64,000 bases of DNA from Leptomonas pyrrhocoris (Eukaryota > Euglenozoa > Kinetoplastea > Trypanosomatida > Trypanosomatidae), in the NCBI RefSeq assembly GCF_001293395.1, contig NW_015438392.1, positions 62,001 through 126,000 of the forward strand. The letters run 5' to 3'. Each line of letters opens with the position of its first letter. The first letter of the stretch is position 1. This document shows positions 9,801 through 19,204 of this stretch, one piece after another. Under the pieces are notes generated by a model. The model saw nothing but the letters and a program-made list of their open reading frames with translations. It did no database searches and was not told the origin of the DNA. A program made the translations under genes and the position numbers.

Positions 9801-12800
9801 CGCGCGACGGCCTCCCTGCTCGGATCGCTGGCGGATGCGGTGTGTGACAGCGGTGGGCGCGGCGAGTCTTCGGCGCTGATGATCCGCCGGTGCAACGCGG
9901 CCTGCACCGCCTCCTCGAGCGCCGCCTCCACCACCGCGTGGAGGAGCTGCAGGTCGACCTCCGCACACGTGGCCGATTTTGCCTTCTTCGTATGGTTACG
10001 TGCCGCAGATGCTGCTGCTGCGTGCGCTTGTGGTGCGCCGTCCGTGCTCGTCGAAGTCGGTGGATGCTGCTGCGCCTCCGCTTCCGCGGAAAGGTGTTCC
10101 TGCAGCACGAGCCGGAGCAGCTCATGCTCCATTGCGGCCACCACCTGCCGAACGGGGTCGCGCTGCGCGTTGCCGGCCGCCTCGAACAGACTCAGCACCG
10201 TCTCGTCCACCACCCGTCGCACCCACGCTGCATCTCCATGACCACCAGCAGAAGAAGCAGTGCGTGCTGACAGGCGTGGGGTGGACGCTGCCCCACCGAC
10301 GAGGGCCGCAGCGCCCGCGTGAAGCGACGGCGGTGCCGCGAAACACGCCCGAATCCGTGCGAGACGGTGCCGCGCAAGCGTTAACGCGCGTGCCTGGTCG
10401 GCCATCTTCGCCGACACGTACACGCCGCCCCTCTCACCTTCCCCACCTTCTTGCTTTTCCCTTCCGGCCCAGTCGCCGAGTTGCTGCTCTCGGTAGCGAA
10501 CCGCCGCACTGGCGCTCGCGTGGCGTGGCAGCTGAATCGCGGCTGACGAGTGCGGAACAGCTGCAGTGGAGGACGTGGAAGGCGGAGGGGGAGGAGGTGG
10601 GCCGCCGCGTCGGTGGTGCTCCCGCGCGACCGCCTCCAGCACCCCCGCATCCTCTGCCGCGAGGGCCGCTGCGGCCGACTCGACTTCACGTGCTGCCGTC
10701 TCCAGCCGCCCCCACGCCCGTGCGTAGTCGGTCGTCCACGACGGGGACGACGAGGCCGACATCAACACCGCTGCTGCTGCCCGTGACGGCCCACGCAGAT
10801 CGTTCAAGGCGTCCGTTGGGCCTTCTCGGCCGCTGCGGTTCATCGGCCCCGCACAGGGAGAAGGAGAAGCCGAAGGAAGAGGGATAAGATTCGGTTTCCT
10901 GCCGCGGCTGTCACCGTCATCGTCGTCGGCGGTGGTCATCACGTCCGCTGGCGCACCGAAGAAGTTGGCGTCGCACGGCGGCAGCGCCCCCACACGCGCA
11001 TGATGTTCAGCCGCGTCGTCTGCCGACGGTGATGGCAATGACGACGGCGTCTTCGGCGGAGGGGTAGGAGGAGGAGAATGCGATGACGATGATGATGGAC
11101 CCGCACCAGCAACGGCACCGCCGTTCACCGCAGGTGGCATCGTGCGCTCTGCTTCCCGCTGCTCTGTGGCTTTGCGCAGCTCGGCAACGTCGCGCTCGCG
11201 TTGGTGCTGCGCCGCGTGCAGCCGTGCATTCAACACCTGCGTGTACGTCGCGGCCGCCACCGCTGCGGTGTGGACGTGCCCAGTGCCGGCGCGCACCACC
11301 GGCTCACCCAGCACGAGGACCGGCGGACCAACACACGGCCGCCCGGCGATCGTGCCAGCATCGGCGCGCGCTGCCGTTTCCGCGTGTGTCGGCATCCCTT
11401 CAACCCACGCACCGCGATACAGCGATGACGGCTGCTGCTGTAGCGGCGGCGGGAGATACGGCGAGGTGTACGGATTATGCGAATAGCGAGGATCGTAGCC
11501 GCCCTGCGGTATGAGGGATGACGGCGTTGACCGATACGGCGCGTACGTAGGCCCCGTCTCGCTCGCGAGGGCGGCCACCACCTCCATATCGAACCGACGG
11601 CCGGACGGCGAGGCAGCCACGGCGGCAGCGGCGGCCTTCCTCGATCGCTGCTGCTTTTGTCGTTGGCTCTGACGCGAGCGAGCTCCACCAGGCGCCGTAC
11701 GACTACGCTGACGCGATGAAGCAGCAAAGCCAGAGGCGGCGGCAGGGGAAGGCGACGACGGCCTCACCCTTCCGCCGCCGGCCGGTGCGGTGCCACTGCG
11801 CGTGACCGCATTCGGTGCCTTTCCAACTGCACCGTGCTTCCTCGCGAGCTGTCGGCGTAGCGGAGTGGGACCGTCGATCACGTAGAGCTTCACGCCGGCC
11901 GCTAAGCCGGCGTTCTGCGCCGCCGCCGATGCACGAGTGTCCACCGCGGCCTTGGCGGCCTCGACACGGCGCACGTGCGCATCGAACTCGTCCTCTGGTG
12001 GTAAATGCGCATGCAGCGGCAGCGTCATGCGGGGCTGCGGTGCCGCTGACGGACCGTCGTGATGCACGCCCACGGAGGTACTAGTATCACTATGATGATG
12101 ACTCACGTTCTGCGGAGGCGCCGTGCCGTACACAGCGCGAAGCACCTCCGCGTTGTTCAGCTGCAGCGCAGGCGCTAACGAGGGAGATGGAGGGGGAGGC
12201 GAGCGGTGCGTGTCTTCGGCGGTTGCTGCTGCTGTTGCTGAATTCGAAGTGGCGGCCGAGGTGGATGCTGCGATGGCCTTCTCTGGCGATCCGGCACGTG
12301 TGCTTATGGGCGAGTGCGGCTCTGAATCTGTGAAGGACGACGACGCCGCCGCTGACGGCCTTCCACGCCGCCGTAGCGGGGTGAGGTGCCCTACGGTGGG
12401 GATGTCCGCATCGAATGGCTGCTGCTGCGGCGGTGCCTCTTCGGAATTCCTGATACTTTCGTGGGGGAGGGTGGCTGTCTCCTCCTCGGGCTCCTCGAAG
12501 CGCAGCAGGGGCCTGGGACCTTGGCTTGGATTTTCATGTGGAGCAGCGCTAACCGCCGCCACGCGCTCCGCTAGCTCTGCAGGAATGGCCTTCGTCGTGT
12601 CGTCGGTAGACGCCTCTTTGGAGGTCGACACCGCAGAGGATGTCGGTGGCGGTGCTCCCTTCGCCTCTGCCGCCGCTGCAGCGTCGGTCCGTTGGTGAAT
12701 GCGCCGGGCACGCGCCACCTTGGCCGCTGCCGCACCTGCCAAAGACATCGCACTGCTCCGCGCACGCCCCCTCGCGCTGAGACTTTCGGATTGCCGCCGT

Positions 12801-15800
12801 TGCGCACCGACGCACGCGTCCATCGCCGCGGCCGTGACGCAGTGACTCTTCATGGCCTCCACCACCCCCGACAGCATGCGCCGCGTCGTGCGCTCGTGTT
12901 CGCCTTGCTGCCGCTGCGCCGTGGCCGCCTGCGCCGTGGCCAGCTGCTGGACCAGCGAGTCCTGCTGCTGCTGCTGAAGGCGTGCATCGCGCTGGAGCAG
13001 ATGAATGGTCTCGCGGTGGTGCCGCAGCATCTTCTGCTGCTGGCCCTCAAGCAGGGCCGCGTACTGCTGCCGCTCCAGCCCGCGCTGCCGGCGCTCCTCG
13101 GCAAGCTGGCGGTCGTAGGCGCCGCGCAGGCGGTCGAGCTCGCTGACGTAGTGCCGCGTCTCGCGCTCTGCGAGCTCGTGTAGCGCCGCTTCATACGGCA
13201 GCTGCTGCTGCGGCGGTGGAGGGGAGGTGGACGTTGCTTCGAAGGAGCCGGTGCGCCCGCCGCTCGCACGCAACGCGGACGGCGGGGGTGCGATGACGGT
13301 GTGGAACGGCGGGAGTGCCCGGGTCGGGTCCGCGGCTGCGCGGTGAAGACCCGCCACCGCAGACAACGACTGTGCGTCACGCCGCGGCAGCGATGCGAGC
13401 AGTTGCGCGTCGTATGCGCGATCCCGCTCCTGTTCCTTGCGCGTGGAGGTCGAGTTCCGCGGCGTCGCACCTGCGTGGGCATCATCATCACCACCACCAC
13501 CACCATCATTGTCATCGCCGTAGGTGTGCAGCTCCACCAACGCCGGCTGTCGGGCGAAGGAGGTCGCGGTGGGCGACGCCAGTCGATCCCGCACCGCTGC
13601 GTGGACGGGGGCCGCTGCGATGCGAACCTCCTGACACACCCGCTCGAGCAGTCGGCGCTGACGGTCCATCTCGTCCTTCAACGCCGCGGGGACCGCGGGG
13701 AGGGCGGAGAGGAGGCGGTGAACGAGGGCAGTCTGCGTCGCCGCGTCGAGCGCGTAGGACACCGGCTGCCGCTGGCGATGACGTCGTTGATGATGGGTCT
13801 CGTCCTCGTCGTCGTCGGCCTCCGCATCTCGCTGCTGCTGACCCCCTTCACCGTCCGTTCCTCTGTGAGGAGGAGAGGCGCGAGAGGGAGGGTGGTCGGT
13901 GTGGTCGGTGCTTCCGGACAGCCACGCCGCGGCCTCCGGTGCGCTCAGGCTGTAGCGAAGCAGTTCTCGCACCTCGCCAGGCGTGAGTCCGACCTCGGCG
14001 GCAGCGGCGGCCCACGATGGACCGGCACGCAGCAGCGCTTCTCGGCGCAGCTCTTGCGGCGTAGGCGAAGACAGGGGAGGCTCAGCAGCAGCAGCAGCAG
14101 CAGGTGGTGGTGATGACGCAACAGTGTCAGGACCGGCCCACGCGTCCACGTCGGCCGCATCGCTGAGAAGCTCTGAAGAAACCAGCGAGGGGCACGAGGA
14201 GAGCGCGTCGTCGTCGTCGTCGCCGTCATCGGTTGCTCGGCCTTCCAACAACGCGTGAACGTACATCTCCGGGTCGAAGTCTGCCGCCGCGCCGCGCCGT
14301 CGTCCTGCGCTTGTTGTGCCTCCGCCGTGGTGTTTGCGCCGTTGCCGCTGAAGCCGCACGGACGGCGACGACGCGCGATCGAGCGCCTCGACAATTTCTG
14401 TCACCGACGCGGTGGTCCAGTCCACCGTCCCTCGCCGTGCGCGGCGTCGCGCTGACATAGCCATCTCTGCTGCTGCTTTTGCTGAGTCCGAGCTAGAAGA
14501 GGAGGCGTCCGAGGCAGACGACGCGGAGATGTCGCAAGGCGAGCTCGAGTAACCTTGCTGTTGCTGCTGCTGCAGGTGCTGTCGACGTACTTTGAGAGGT
14601 GACACTTTCACGGGGATACGCCGGTAGCCGTGAGAGTGAAGCCGCTGCTGCATCACCTGGAGTTCGCGCAGCACCGCCGCGCTATCCGCCGGCGCCGCAG
14701 AAGGCGAAGACGAAGTCAGCGGTGGAGGAGACGACGACGGCGGCGGCGGCACCTCCACCTCCGATGTCTCCGCCGGGGTTCCGCTGCGCTCCTTTACAGA
14801 CGAGACCGCTCTCGGCTGCGCCTTCTGCTGCATCGCTGCTGCTTCGGCGTCCGCCTCAATCTTCAAGAACTCCGCAATCACCGCAGGAGTGAAGGAGGTG
14901 GCACCGATGATGTGCCTCGTCTGCCGCGCCGGCGACGCTGGTGCGAGACTCGGAGACGTACCGGGCCCCGCTGACCAAATCCGCTCCCGCGCGTCCTCCT
15001 CCCGCTGGTGTTGTGGCTGCCCTGCACAACCCAACGAGGCGGAAAACACGTGCCCACTCACGCCGGTTCCGTCAAGACTGTCGTACAGCAGATCGGCGCG
15101 TGCGACTGCTAAGGCGGCTTGCGCGGCTGTCTGGGCGGGTCGGGCAGGCTCGAGCAGCGCCTCCGTCAGCTCCCCGTCCACCCCGGTGCTGCCGAGGACG
15201 TCCGCCAGCGCAGCGGCCACCTTGGCAGAGGCGGCGATGGTCGGGGGAAACGGCTGGAGATGCAACGTGGTATGCAGCTCGGCCGGGTCGTCGTCATCGC
15301 TTTCGTCTGCTGCTGCTGCCGCTGCTGCTTCGCTCGTGATATCAAGCGCGGCGCGTGCCGGAGACGGCGATGAAGACGGCGCCGCTGCCGCGTGAGCGGG
15401 CGCAGAGAAGAAGAGTGCATCGACTCTTTCTGTTTTCTGCTGTTGCCGCCGCTGCAGCCGTCCTGCGGTTCGCGATGCAGAGCCGGACGTGCCCGCGATG
15501 ACCTTGCTTCGTGCCTGTGGCTTCAACTCGACCACATCAATCAACGTCGGCGTAGCTGCTGCTGCTGCAGTGGTGGATGCAAATGGAAGAGCAGGAGGCC
15601 CCAGCTGTGCCTCTAACACCTCCTCCACGTAGGAGGCGTGTACATCGCTCGCCCGCGCCGGTATTGGTGGCTGCGCTGCAGATGGCGCTGGCGACGAAGG
15701 AGAGGAAGGTGGCGGTGCACGTGGGCAGGGCGTGTCGGCGCCGACCTCCACGTCTACTGCTGTGGTGGGGATGACTTCGTGTTTCGATGTTCGTGGAGCC

Positions 15801-16210
15801 CACGTGTGCGCCGTTGCGCCACCTCCAACAGCTAAAGAAATGCCAGACGCTTGACTCGTTGCCGTGCGAGAGGCTTCGGCGTTACTCGCGGTGTGCAGGG
15901 TCGTGCCAGGACGACGACGACGTGCCGCCGCCGCCGCTGTTGGCGCCAAGTAATGCGGGGGAGAAGACGTCGTCGAAGCGGCTGCTCGTTTGGTTTTGTG
16001 AGACGCAGCGGGGGCCGACGGCGGCGGCGGTTGGTGCCGCTTGGCGGCGGAGGACGCGCTCCGTCGACGCTTCATGGGCGCCGCCGGAAGCGGGGGGACG
16101 TCCTGCGCCGAAGCGCCCTCTCCCTCCGTTGTGGACTGCAGCGGCGGTGGCGACGATGGCGTCGTGGTGCCACTAATAGGCGCATCAGCGCGTGCGGCGT
16201 CCGCAGACAT
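6806..16210 (-). CDS. Giant (3134-residue) disordered protein with central coiled coil, unknown function
   Basis: The start is ATG 16208-16210 (MSADAARADAP...). The frame runs 22 codons further up, but those encode HTHTHT from a CA repeat and begin with a non-ATG codon, so they are UTR. Most of the protein is Ala/Ser/Pro/Gln/Arg low complexity. Ordered parts are a long charged coiled coil at about 1000-1120 (Glu/Arg/Gln heptads ending in short Q runs), paired amphipathic helices at about 1990-2050 and 2077-2110, and a Tyr/Pro-rich patch near 1560-1600 beginning RFDMEVVAALASETGP. The C-terminus ends in a short Glu/Gln helix. Size and layout resemble large basal-body or cytoskeletal scaffolds; a distant TALPID3-type centriolar protein is only a guess. 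No enzymatic motif or membrane segment is present. Confidence 0.85.
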   Translation of the reverse strand: MSADAARADAPISGTTTPSSPPPLQSTTEGEGASAQDVPPLPAAPMKRRRSASSAAKRHQPPPPSAPAASHKTKRAAASTTSSPPHYLAPTAAAAARRRRPGTTLHTASNAEASRTATSQASGISLAVGGGATAHTWAPRTSKHEVIPTTAVDVEVGADTPCPRAPPPSSPSSPAPSAAQPPIPARASDVHASYVEEVLEAQLGPPALPFASTTAAAAATPTLIDVVELKPQARSKVIAGTSGSASRTAGRLQRRQQQKTERVDALFFSAPAHAAAAPSSSPSPARAALDITSEAAAAAAADESDDDDPAELHTTLHLQPFPPTIAASAKVAAALADVLGSTGVDGELTEALLEPARPAQTAAQAALAVARADLLYDSLDGTGVSGHVFSASLGCAGQPQHQREEDARERIWSAGPGTSPSLAPASPARQTRHIIGATSFTPAVIAEFLKIEADAEAAAMQQKAQPRAVSSVKERSGTPAETSEVEVPPPPSSSPPPLTSSSPSAAPADSAAVLRELQVMQQRLHSHGYRRIPVKVSPLKVRRQHLQQQQQQGYSSSPCDISASSASDASSSSSDSAKAAAEMAMSARRRARRGTVDWTTASVTEIVEALDRASSPSVRLQRQRRKHHGGGTTSAGRRRGAAADFDPEMYVHALLEGRATDDGDDDDDALSSCPSLVSSELLSDAADVDAWAGPDTVASSPPPAAAAAAEPPLSSPTPQELRREALLRAGPSWAAAAAEVGLTPGEVRELLRYSLSAPEAAAWLSGSTDHTDHPPSRASPPHRGTDGEGGQQQRDAEADDDEDETHHQRRHRQRQPVSYALDAATQTALVHRLLSALPAVPAALKDEMDRQRRLLERVCQEVRIAAAPVHAAVRDRLASPTATSFARQPALVELHTYGDDNDGGGGGDDDAHAGATPRNSTSTRKEQERDRAYDAQLLASLPRRDAQSLSAVAGLHRAAADPTRALPPFHTVIAPPPSALRASGGRTGSFEATSTSPPPPQQQLPYEAALHELAERETRHYVSELDRLRGAYDRQLAEERRQRGLERQQYAALLEGQQQKMLRHHRETIHLLQRDARLQQQQQDSLVQQLATAQAATAQRQQGEHERTTRRMLSGVVEAMKSHCVTAAAMDACVGAQRRQSESLSARGRARSSAMSLAGAAAAKVARARRIHQRTDAAAAAEAKGAPPPTSSAVSTSKEASTDDTTKAIPAELAERVAAVSAAPHENPSQGPRPLLRFEEPEEETATLPHESIRNSEEAPPQQQPFDADIPTVGHLTPLRRRGRPSAAASSSFTDSEPHSPISTRAGSPEKAIAASTSAATSNSATAAATAEDTHRSPPPPSPSLAPALQLNNAEVLRAVYGTAPPQNVSHHHSDTSTSVGVHHDGPSAAPQPRMTLPLHAHLPPEDEFDAHVRRVEAAKAAVDTRASAAAQNAGLAAGVKLYVIDGPTPLRRQLARKHGAVGKAPNAVTRSGTAPAGGGRVRPSSPSPAAASGFAASSRQRSRTAPGGARSRQSQRQKQQRSRKAAAAAVAASPSGRRFDMEVVAALASETGPTYAPYRSTPSSLIPQGGYDPRYSHNPYTSPYLPPPLQQQPSSLYRGAWVEGMPTHAETAARADAGTIAGRPCVGPPVLVLGEPVVRAGTGHVHTAAVAAATYTQVLNARLHAAQHQRERDVAELRKATEQREAERTMPPAVNGGAVAGAGPSSSSSHSPPPTPPPKTPSSLPSPSADDAAEHHARVGALPPCDANFFGAPADVMTTADDDDGDSRGRKPNLIPLPSASPSPCAGPMNRSGREGPTDALNDLRGPSRAAAAVLMSASSSPSWTTDYARAWGRLETAAREVESAAAALAAEDAGVLEAVAREHHRRGGPPPPPPPSTSSTAAVPHSSAAIQLPRHASASAAVRYREQQLGDWAGREKQEGGEGERGGVYVSAKMADQARALTLARHRLARIRACFAAPPSLHAGAAALVGGAASTPRLSARTASSAGGHGDAAWVRRVVDETVLSLFEAAGNAQRDPVRQVVAAMEHELLRLVLQEHLSAEAEAQQHPPTSTSTDGAPQAHAAAASAARNHTKKAKSATCAEVDLQLLHAVVEAALEEAVQAALHRRIISAEDSPRPPLSHTASASDPSREAVARAVRRFAEGSTDRPASIDVAVPNDDEAQRERVALPLRPSMAWLHDAPGAAAAAADVVVPSPADAHPPSPTLSSSGKKRGGEQRDAPLATATIVVPLQSTASSVATAAAAALPPPHELRLVLDLSPVAHHLLSPPGTAATTAAPLQRQWSSRRLPPMQQEELPSSRMQLEDRRDVIVEAEIRRTTKEQKEIKEGAASASVEGGAGEELRLLLPALPPPPSMGGVGGEKRRSHGEQREGDDDDATAELLRLPPPPPPPSLPPPAPLSHAVGIPVLTVPPPQPLSAAPVAAATTGLTSTFPVAAAAPAPPPPTFPTPFAIAEAGARTAAALPAALPPPQPHAVEWTSTARAAASTNAVFCVLLSNFVDQEATQRTAIADREEEQRQSLLQLLVVVTQQNLREGPRRGAAASTAVTDQRREHSAAAAALPSLAHGAAHLSSPAPPSLSRVRDPVMSAVLEWVYQFGSSQKILRQQQRNAGRAATTTASALVNQLESAAVTAAVQSPADALLNVDDAHWLDGYVGRSDTLAYSPEQYRGHPQRQPPTSASQSSTRNFGSDRPSAAIVTATSSSGGSSSPSLPSSLHTNSSSSSSASLTETRWGNRVEPVARHERVSAARARPVLDAQHLPYRRAAAAERAAARQQPQAAANARTGSGSSDTATTRYTTTTTAASSSYSRDSEKGRSKPKKKRNAPPQQQQQREDERSSHAAVMSSGVLPQRVSAEVREALAAALRAHRRSATADIYGAEPPPQQQSRGERNPMLSWNGMADTSAAACGPDSSQYAVTLPARSAESTLLRSPPSLLPHASHERRSPTRDPRRQPFYPPKRSPATEPASANRHHRSGGPPTRPSEQWDAYSLTSTSTSTQSTDRRDSRSGRQRSGGETARQQEGVGRAPASAAQTIARPTATSALPFLSGKDGADVAAAAAASINTATAPSQLPPSSTRPARTQTSESHAPLRAAPLMSPSSPPRTAALQEEVVRVQQEQRRGWMQAPIGESLLS

Positions 16211-16283
16211 GTGTGTGTGTGTGTGTGTGTGTGTGATGGTTGTAGGTTGATAGCAAACCGTATCTATGAGAATCAAAGAAATT
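16211..16283 (-). promoter_or_regulatory. (CA)12 leader abutting the start codon, with weak upstream splice acceptor
   Basis: The plus strand shows (GT)12 at 16211-16234 directly next to the CAT at 16208-16210, so the mRNA would read (AC)12 straight into AUG. Upstream on the coding strand a modest pyrimidine stretch (16283-16269) precedes AG at 16264-16265, giving a leader of about 53 bases. Confidence 0.45.
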
Positions 16284-17242
16284 GCCTAAAGGAGTAATAA
16301 ACGAAGAATATGGCTGGCCGATGACGCACGCACACCTCCGCTGTCGAGGTGCGCTCTCGCCGCCCGTCTCGGTCGCTGTTTCTAACGAACGAAAGCGTTT
16401 CTTCGGAGGTGGTGTACTCGGTGGTTCGCCAGCTACCGCGCGCCGCCGCTTGCTCGACTCCCCCACACCAACAGAAAGAAGTAAGACAAAGAGTCAGCCG
16501 AGAAACAGGAAGGTGGCGCGTAGCGCAGAACTCGTGCGCCGCCTGCATGCCGAAGTGGTCGTCGGGGGCCGTTGGCGAGGCGACCTGTAACGCGGACCCC
16601 CCCTCTCAAAGGGAAACGCCCTTCGATGAGAGAGTTCCAACAGTAATAGCAATGTGAAGAATAACGATAGGAGTGGCGACACAGGGGCACCAACGCCTTC
16701 GAGTACATTCGGCAGTGATGCAGCGGCACAGCGACGTGACACCGCTTCCTTCCTTGCAGCATTGTCCTCCGCTCTTCTCTCTTTCTAATAGATATATATG
16801 TATACTGAGCCTCCATAGCCGCTGCGGTGGTTGGCGGGAGGGGAATGGAGAACCAAAAAACACGCACACGCAGATCAATCGAGCACGCAACACGCAACAG
16901 CGAAGATGTGAGAAGGAATATCTCCAGCAACAACCATCAGCATCGTCGTCATCGTCGTCGTCAGGTCGGCGAGTGAAGAAGGCATTTGAGCCGGCCCAAC
17001 GCAGACGTCCACCAAATCCAAAAAAGAGAAGAGGAGGAGGAGGGGCCAACAGCTCAAGACACAGGAGAGAAGAACCCCCATCCACAAATCTTCCGATCAG
17101 CCGGCAGCACCGCCGCCGGTCAACATCCGCGCGGGCCGCGGAGGATCGTCGACACACACACGCACACACGCTCGCTTCTTCTGTCGAGGCCACGAATGAA
17201 GCTCAAACCGTCCTTCACTCCAGCTTGTCATCTGCCAGCACC
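16211..17242. other. Intergenic region
   Basis: This is the 3' UTR of the phosphotransferase gene and 5' flank of the giant gene. It contains the (GT)12 repeat, purine-rich plus-strand stretches near 16470-16515 and 17015-17075, a short TA repeat near 16790, and a CAT/CGT-rich patch at 16935-16965. No gene was seen. Confidence 0.6.
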
Positions 17243-19027
17243 TCACTTGTCTTTCTTCGTTTCCGGCTTCTGCTTGCTGTTGGCCCGCTCCGCCTTCTCC
17301 GCTGCGATGGCGGTCCGCAGCGCTACCTGCTTCTGGAGCGGCACCGTGAAGACCGGCACCTCCAGCACCGCCGCCGTCCCCCGCACCACGTTCCACACCA
17401 AGTGCGCAAAGGTCACCACCGAGAGGGCGAAGAACTCGTAGAGGATGAGCTCCTCGTCGAGGTCGTAGGCGTAGTCGGAGTAGGCCCCGGTGGCGCTCGT
17501 CGGCACCCGCGAGCCGCTGCGGTTTACGTGGCCTACGTGCGCCACCCCCCCGCCCCCGCCGCCGCTGCGGAGCTGCTGCCGGCGGAGCTGGCCCACGTTG
17601 TGGAGGTACGTCAGGCAGATGTGGCCGCCGAAGAGCACGAAAGGAACGAAGGTGCGCGGGAAGGGGAAGAACTCCGCGCCGCAGAGGTGCGACACCATCA
17701 AGTGTATCGCCAGCTTCGTGTACAGCAGGCCCACGGTCCAGCAGAAGAGCCGCGGGTGCCGGCGAAAGACGTCCTCCTGCGACGTCAGGAACCACACGTT
17801 CCCCATCAGGGTGATCACCACCAGTGGAATGAGCTTCGACAGCGCGTGGAGGAAGGGAAAGCGCGCGTGGAAGCGGCCGTAGCCGGGCTCGTGCGCCAGC
17901 TCCGCGGCCGAGGCGCGGCGGATGGCGCGGTAGACCTGATAAACGTTGCCCGCGCAGGTCATGGCGGCCGTCACCGTCATGAAGGCCACGCCAAGGGTGT
18001 TATAACGTATGCGCAGGCCCTCCTGACTCCCGCCGTAGAGACGGAGAACGGTGCGCTGGACCCACCCGTGCCCGGCCCACACGCTCCCCGCCACCGCCTC
18101 CTCGTACCTCGCGGTCACCGGATCGGGCGCGAACAGCACTCGCGTCGGCCGTGGCGGGTGCGCGATGTACGCGGAGGAGCAGTTCAGATTGAAGAAGAAG
18201 GGCACCGCCGCGAAGCCGCCGTCGTCGTCGTTGTGCGACGTCAGGTACGGGCAGACGGTGCGCAGCACGTAGTTCTCGATGGCGACGGCAGCCTGCGGCG
18301 GGGACTGGCGCAGCACCCGCGGCAGCCACCGCGTTGGCACCTCCAGCGTGTTGTCGACCCACCACTGCGGCCCGCCCACCCACGCCGTCCACAGGTAGAC
18401 GCCAATCGCGATGACAATGCCCTCGTTGGGGCCGTTGATGACGGGCAGCACGAGCACGCCGCGGTAGTACTCCTCCCAGGTGTTGAGGAAGAAGACGATG
18501 ACGGTGCTGAGGGTGATGGTCCACGTCTTCCAGCACGGTCCGGCGGAGACGACGGCGGCCACCGACAGACCGCCGATAACACAGTTCACCGCGTCGCAGC
18601 CGTGGTCCATCAGCAGGCCGAGCGGACTCGAGGTCCCGGTGCGGCGGGCCTGGTGCCCGTCGAGGTTGTCCAGCAGCTGATAGAGGAAGAGCGCGACGGC
18701 TGCCAGGACCAGCACGTAGGCGGGCGGCGGCGGCAGGAACTCCTTTGCAAAGGGCAGCCCCGTCCTGCGTGATTCATCGCGGTCCAAGTAGTTCGTCTCC
18801 TTCACCGTGAGCTTCGGCATGTAGTAGGCGAGCAGGGCGTGGGTGATGCTGACCAGCACCAGGGCGGTGACGGTGATCACGTTCGGCGCGAGCCAGACCG
18901 GTAAGTGACGAACCACGCTTCGGCAGAGCGGGCGCCACATGTGGTTGTACAGGTAGCTGTGGTCCTCGCCGCGGTAGACGTAGTGCGCCAACCGTTCCTT
19001 GGCATCCTCGGGCAAATACGAGTTCAT
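17243..19027 (-). CDS. Choline/ethanolamine phosphotransferase (CDP-alcohol phosphatidyltransferase family)
   Basis: 594 residues from ATG 19025-19027. This family moves phosphocholine or phosphoethanolamine from the CDP-alcohol to diacylglycerol (or an alkyl-acyl glycerol) in the last step of the Kennedy pathway, at the ER. The signature DG-x2-AR-x8-G-x3-D-x3-D is complete: D123, G124, A127, R128, G137, D141 and D145. Supporting family blocks are WEEYYRGVLVLPVINGPNEG (184-203), the N-terminal LAPNVITVTAL block (46-56), several membrane helices, and a later block around KLAIHLMVSHL. The family norm is about 400 residues; the excess lies in a soluble insertion at about 215-310 and a Gly/Ser linker near 500. 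The C-terminus KKDK fits a KKxx ER-retrieval signal. Choline versus ethanolamine preference cannot be decided from sequence alone. Confidence 0.92.
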   Translation of the reverse strand: MNSYLPEDAKERLAHYVYRGEDHSYLYNHMWRPLCRSVVRHLPVWLAPNVITVTALVLVSITHALLAYYMPKLTVKETNYLDRDESRRTGLPFAKEFLPPPPAYVLVLAAVALFLYQLLDNLDGHQARRTGTSSPLGLLMDHGCDAVNCVIGGLSVAAVVSAGPCWKTWTITLSTVIVFFLNTWEEYYRGVLVLPVINGPNEGIVIAIGVYLWTAWVGGPQWWVDNTLEVPTRWLPRVLRQSPPQAAVAIENYVLRTVCPYLTSHNDDDGGFAAVPFFFNLNCSSAYIAHPPRPTRVLFAPDPVTARYEEAVAGSVWAGHGWVQRTVLRLYGGSQEGLRIRYNTLGVAFMTVTAAMTCAGNVYQVYRAIRRASAAELAHEPGYGRFHARFPFLHALSKLIPLVVITLMGNVWFLTSQEDVFRRHPRLFCWTVGLLYTKLAIHLMVSHLCGAEFFPFPRTFVPFVLFGGHICLTYLHNVGQLRRQQLRSGGGGGGVAHVGHVNRSGSRVPTSATGAYSDYAYDLDEELILYEFFALSVVTFAHLVWNVVRGTAAVLEVPVFTVPLQKQVALRTAIAAEKAERANSKQKPETKKDK

Positions 19028-19098
19028 GCAGACGGGCTATGAATACAAAAATAGTAAAGAAACAAGAGAACTAAGCTACGATATATATACATACACGC

Positions 19099-19204
19099 CT
19101 GCTTCGGTCGAGAAACAAGGAGGCGAGGGAGGCGCACAGCAACACGAGAGGAAGCAGCAGCAGCAGAGAGAGAGGGGAGGAGGGGGGGGGGAGAGAGAGA
19201 GAGC
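19099..19204 (-). promoter_or_regulatory. Probable spliced-leader acceptor of the phosphotransferase gene
   Basis: On the coding strand a strong C/T block (19204-19141, with a 10-base C run) is followed by AG at 19102-19103 and CAG at 19099-19101. This gives a 5' UTR of about 72-75 bases before the ATG at 19027. Confidence 0.5.

Noticed and set aside
16211-16276. 22-codon extension of the giant protein encoding HTHTHT
   Set aside because: It is translated CA repeat starting from a non-ATG codon; the first ATG is at 16210.
16673-18772. 699-codon plus-strand ORF
   Set aside because: It lies antisense to the phosphotransferase, whose catalytic motif is intact. Its His/Arg/Val-rich composition is that of a GC-biased shadow frame.
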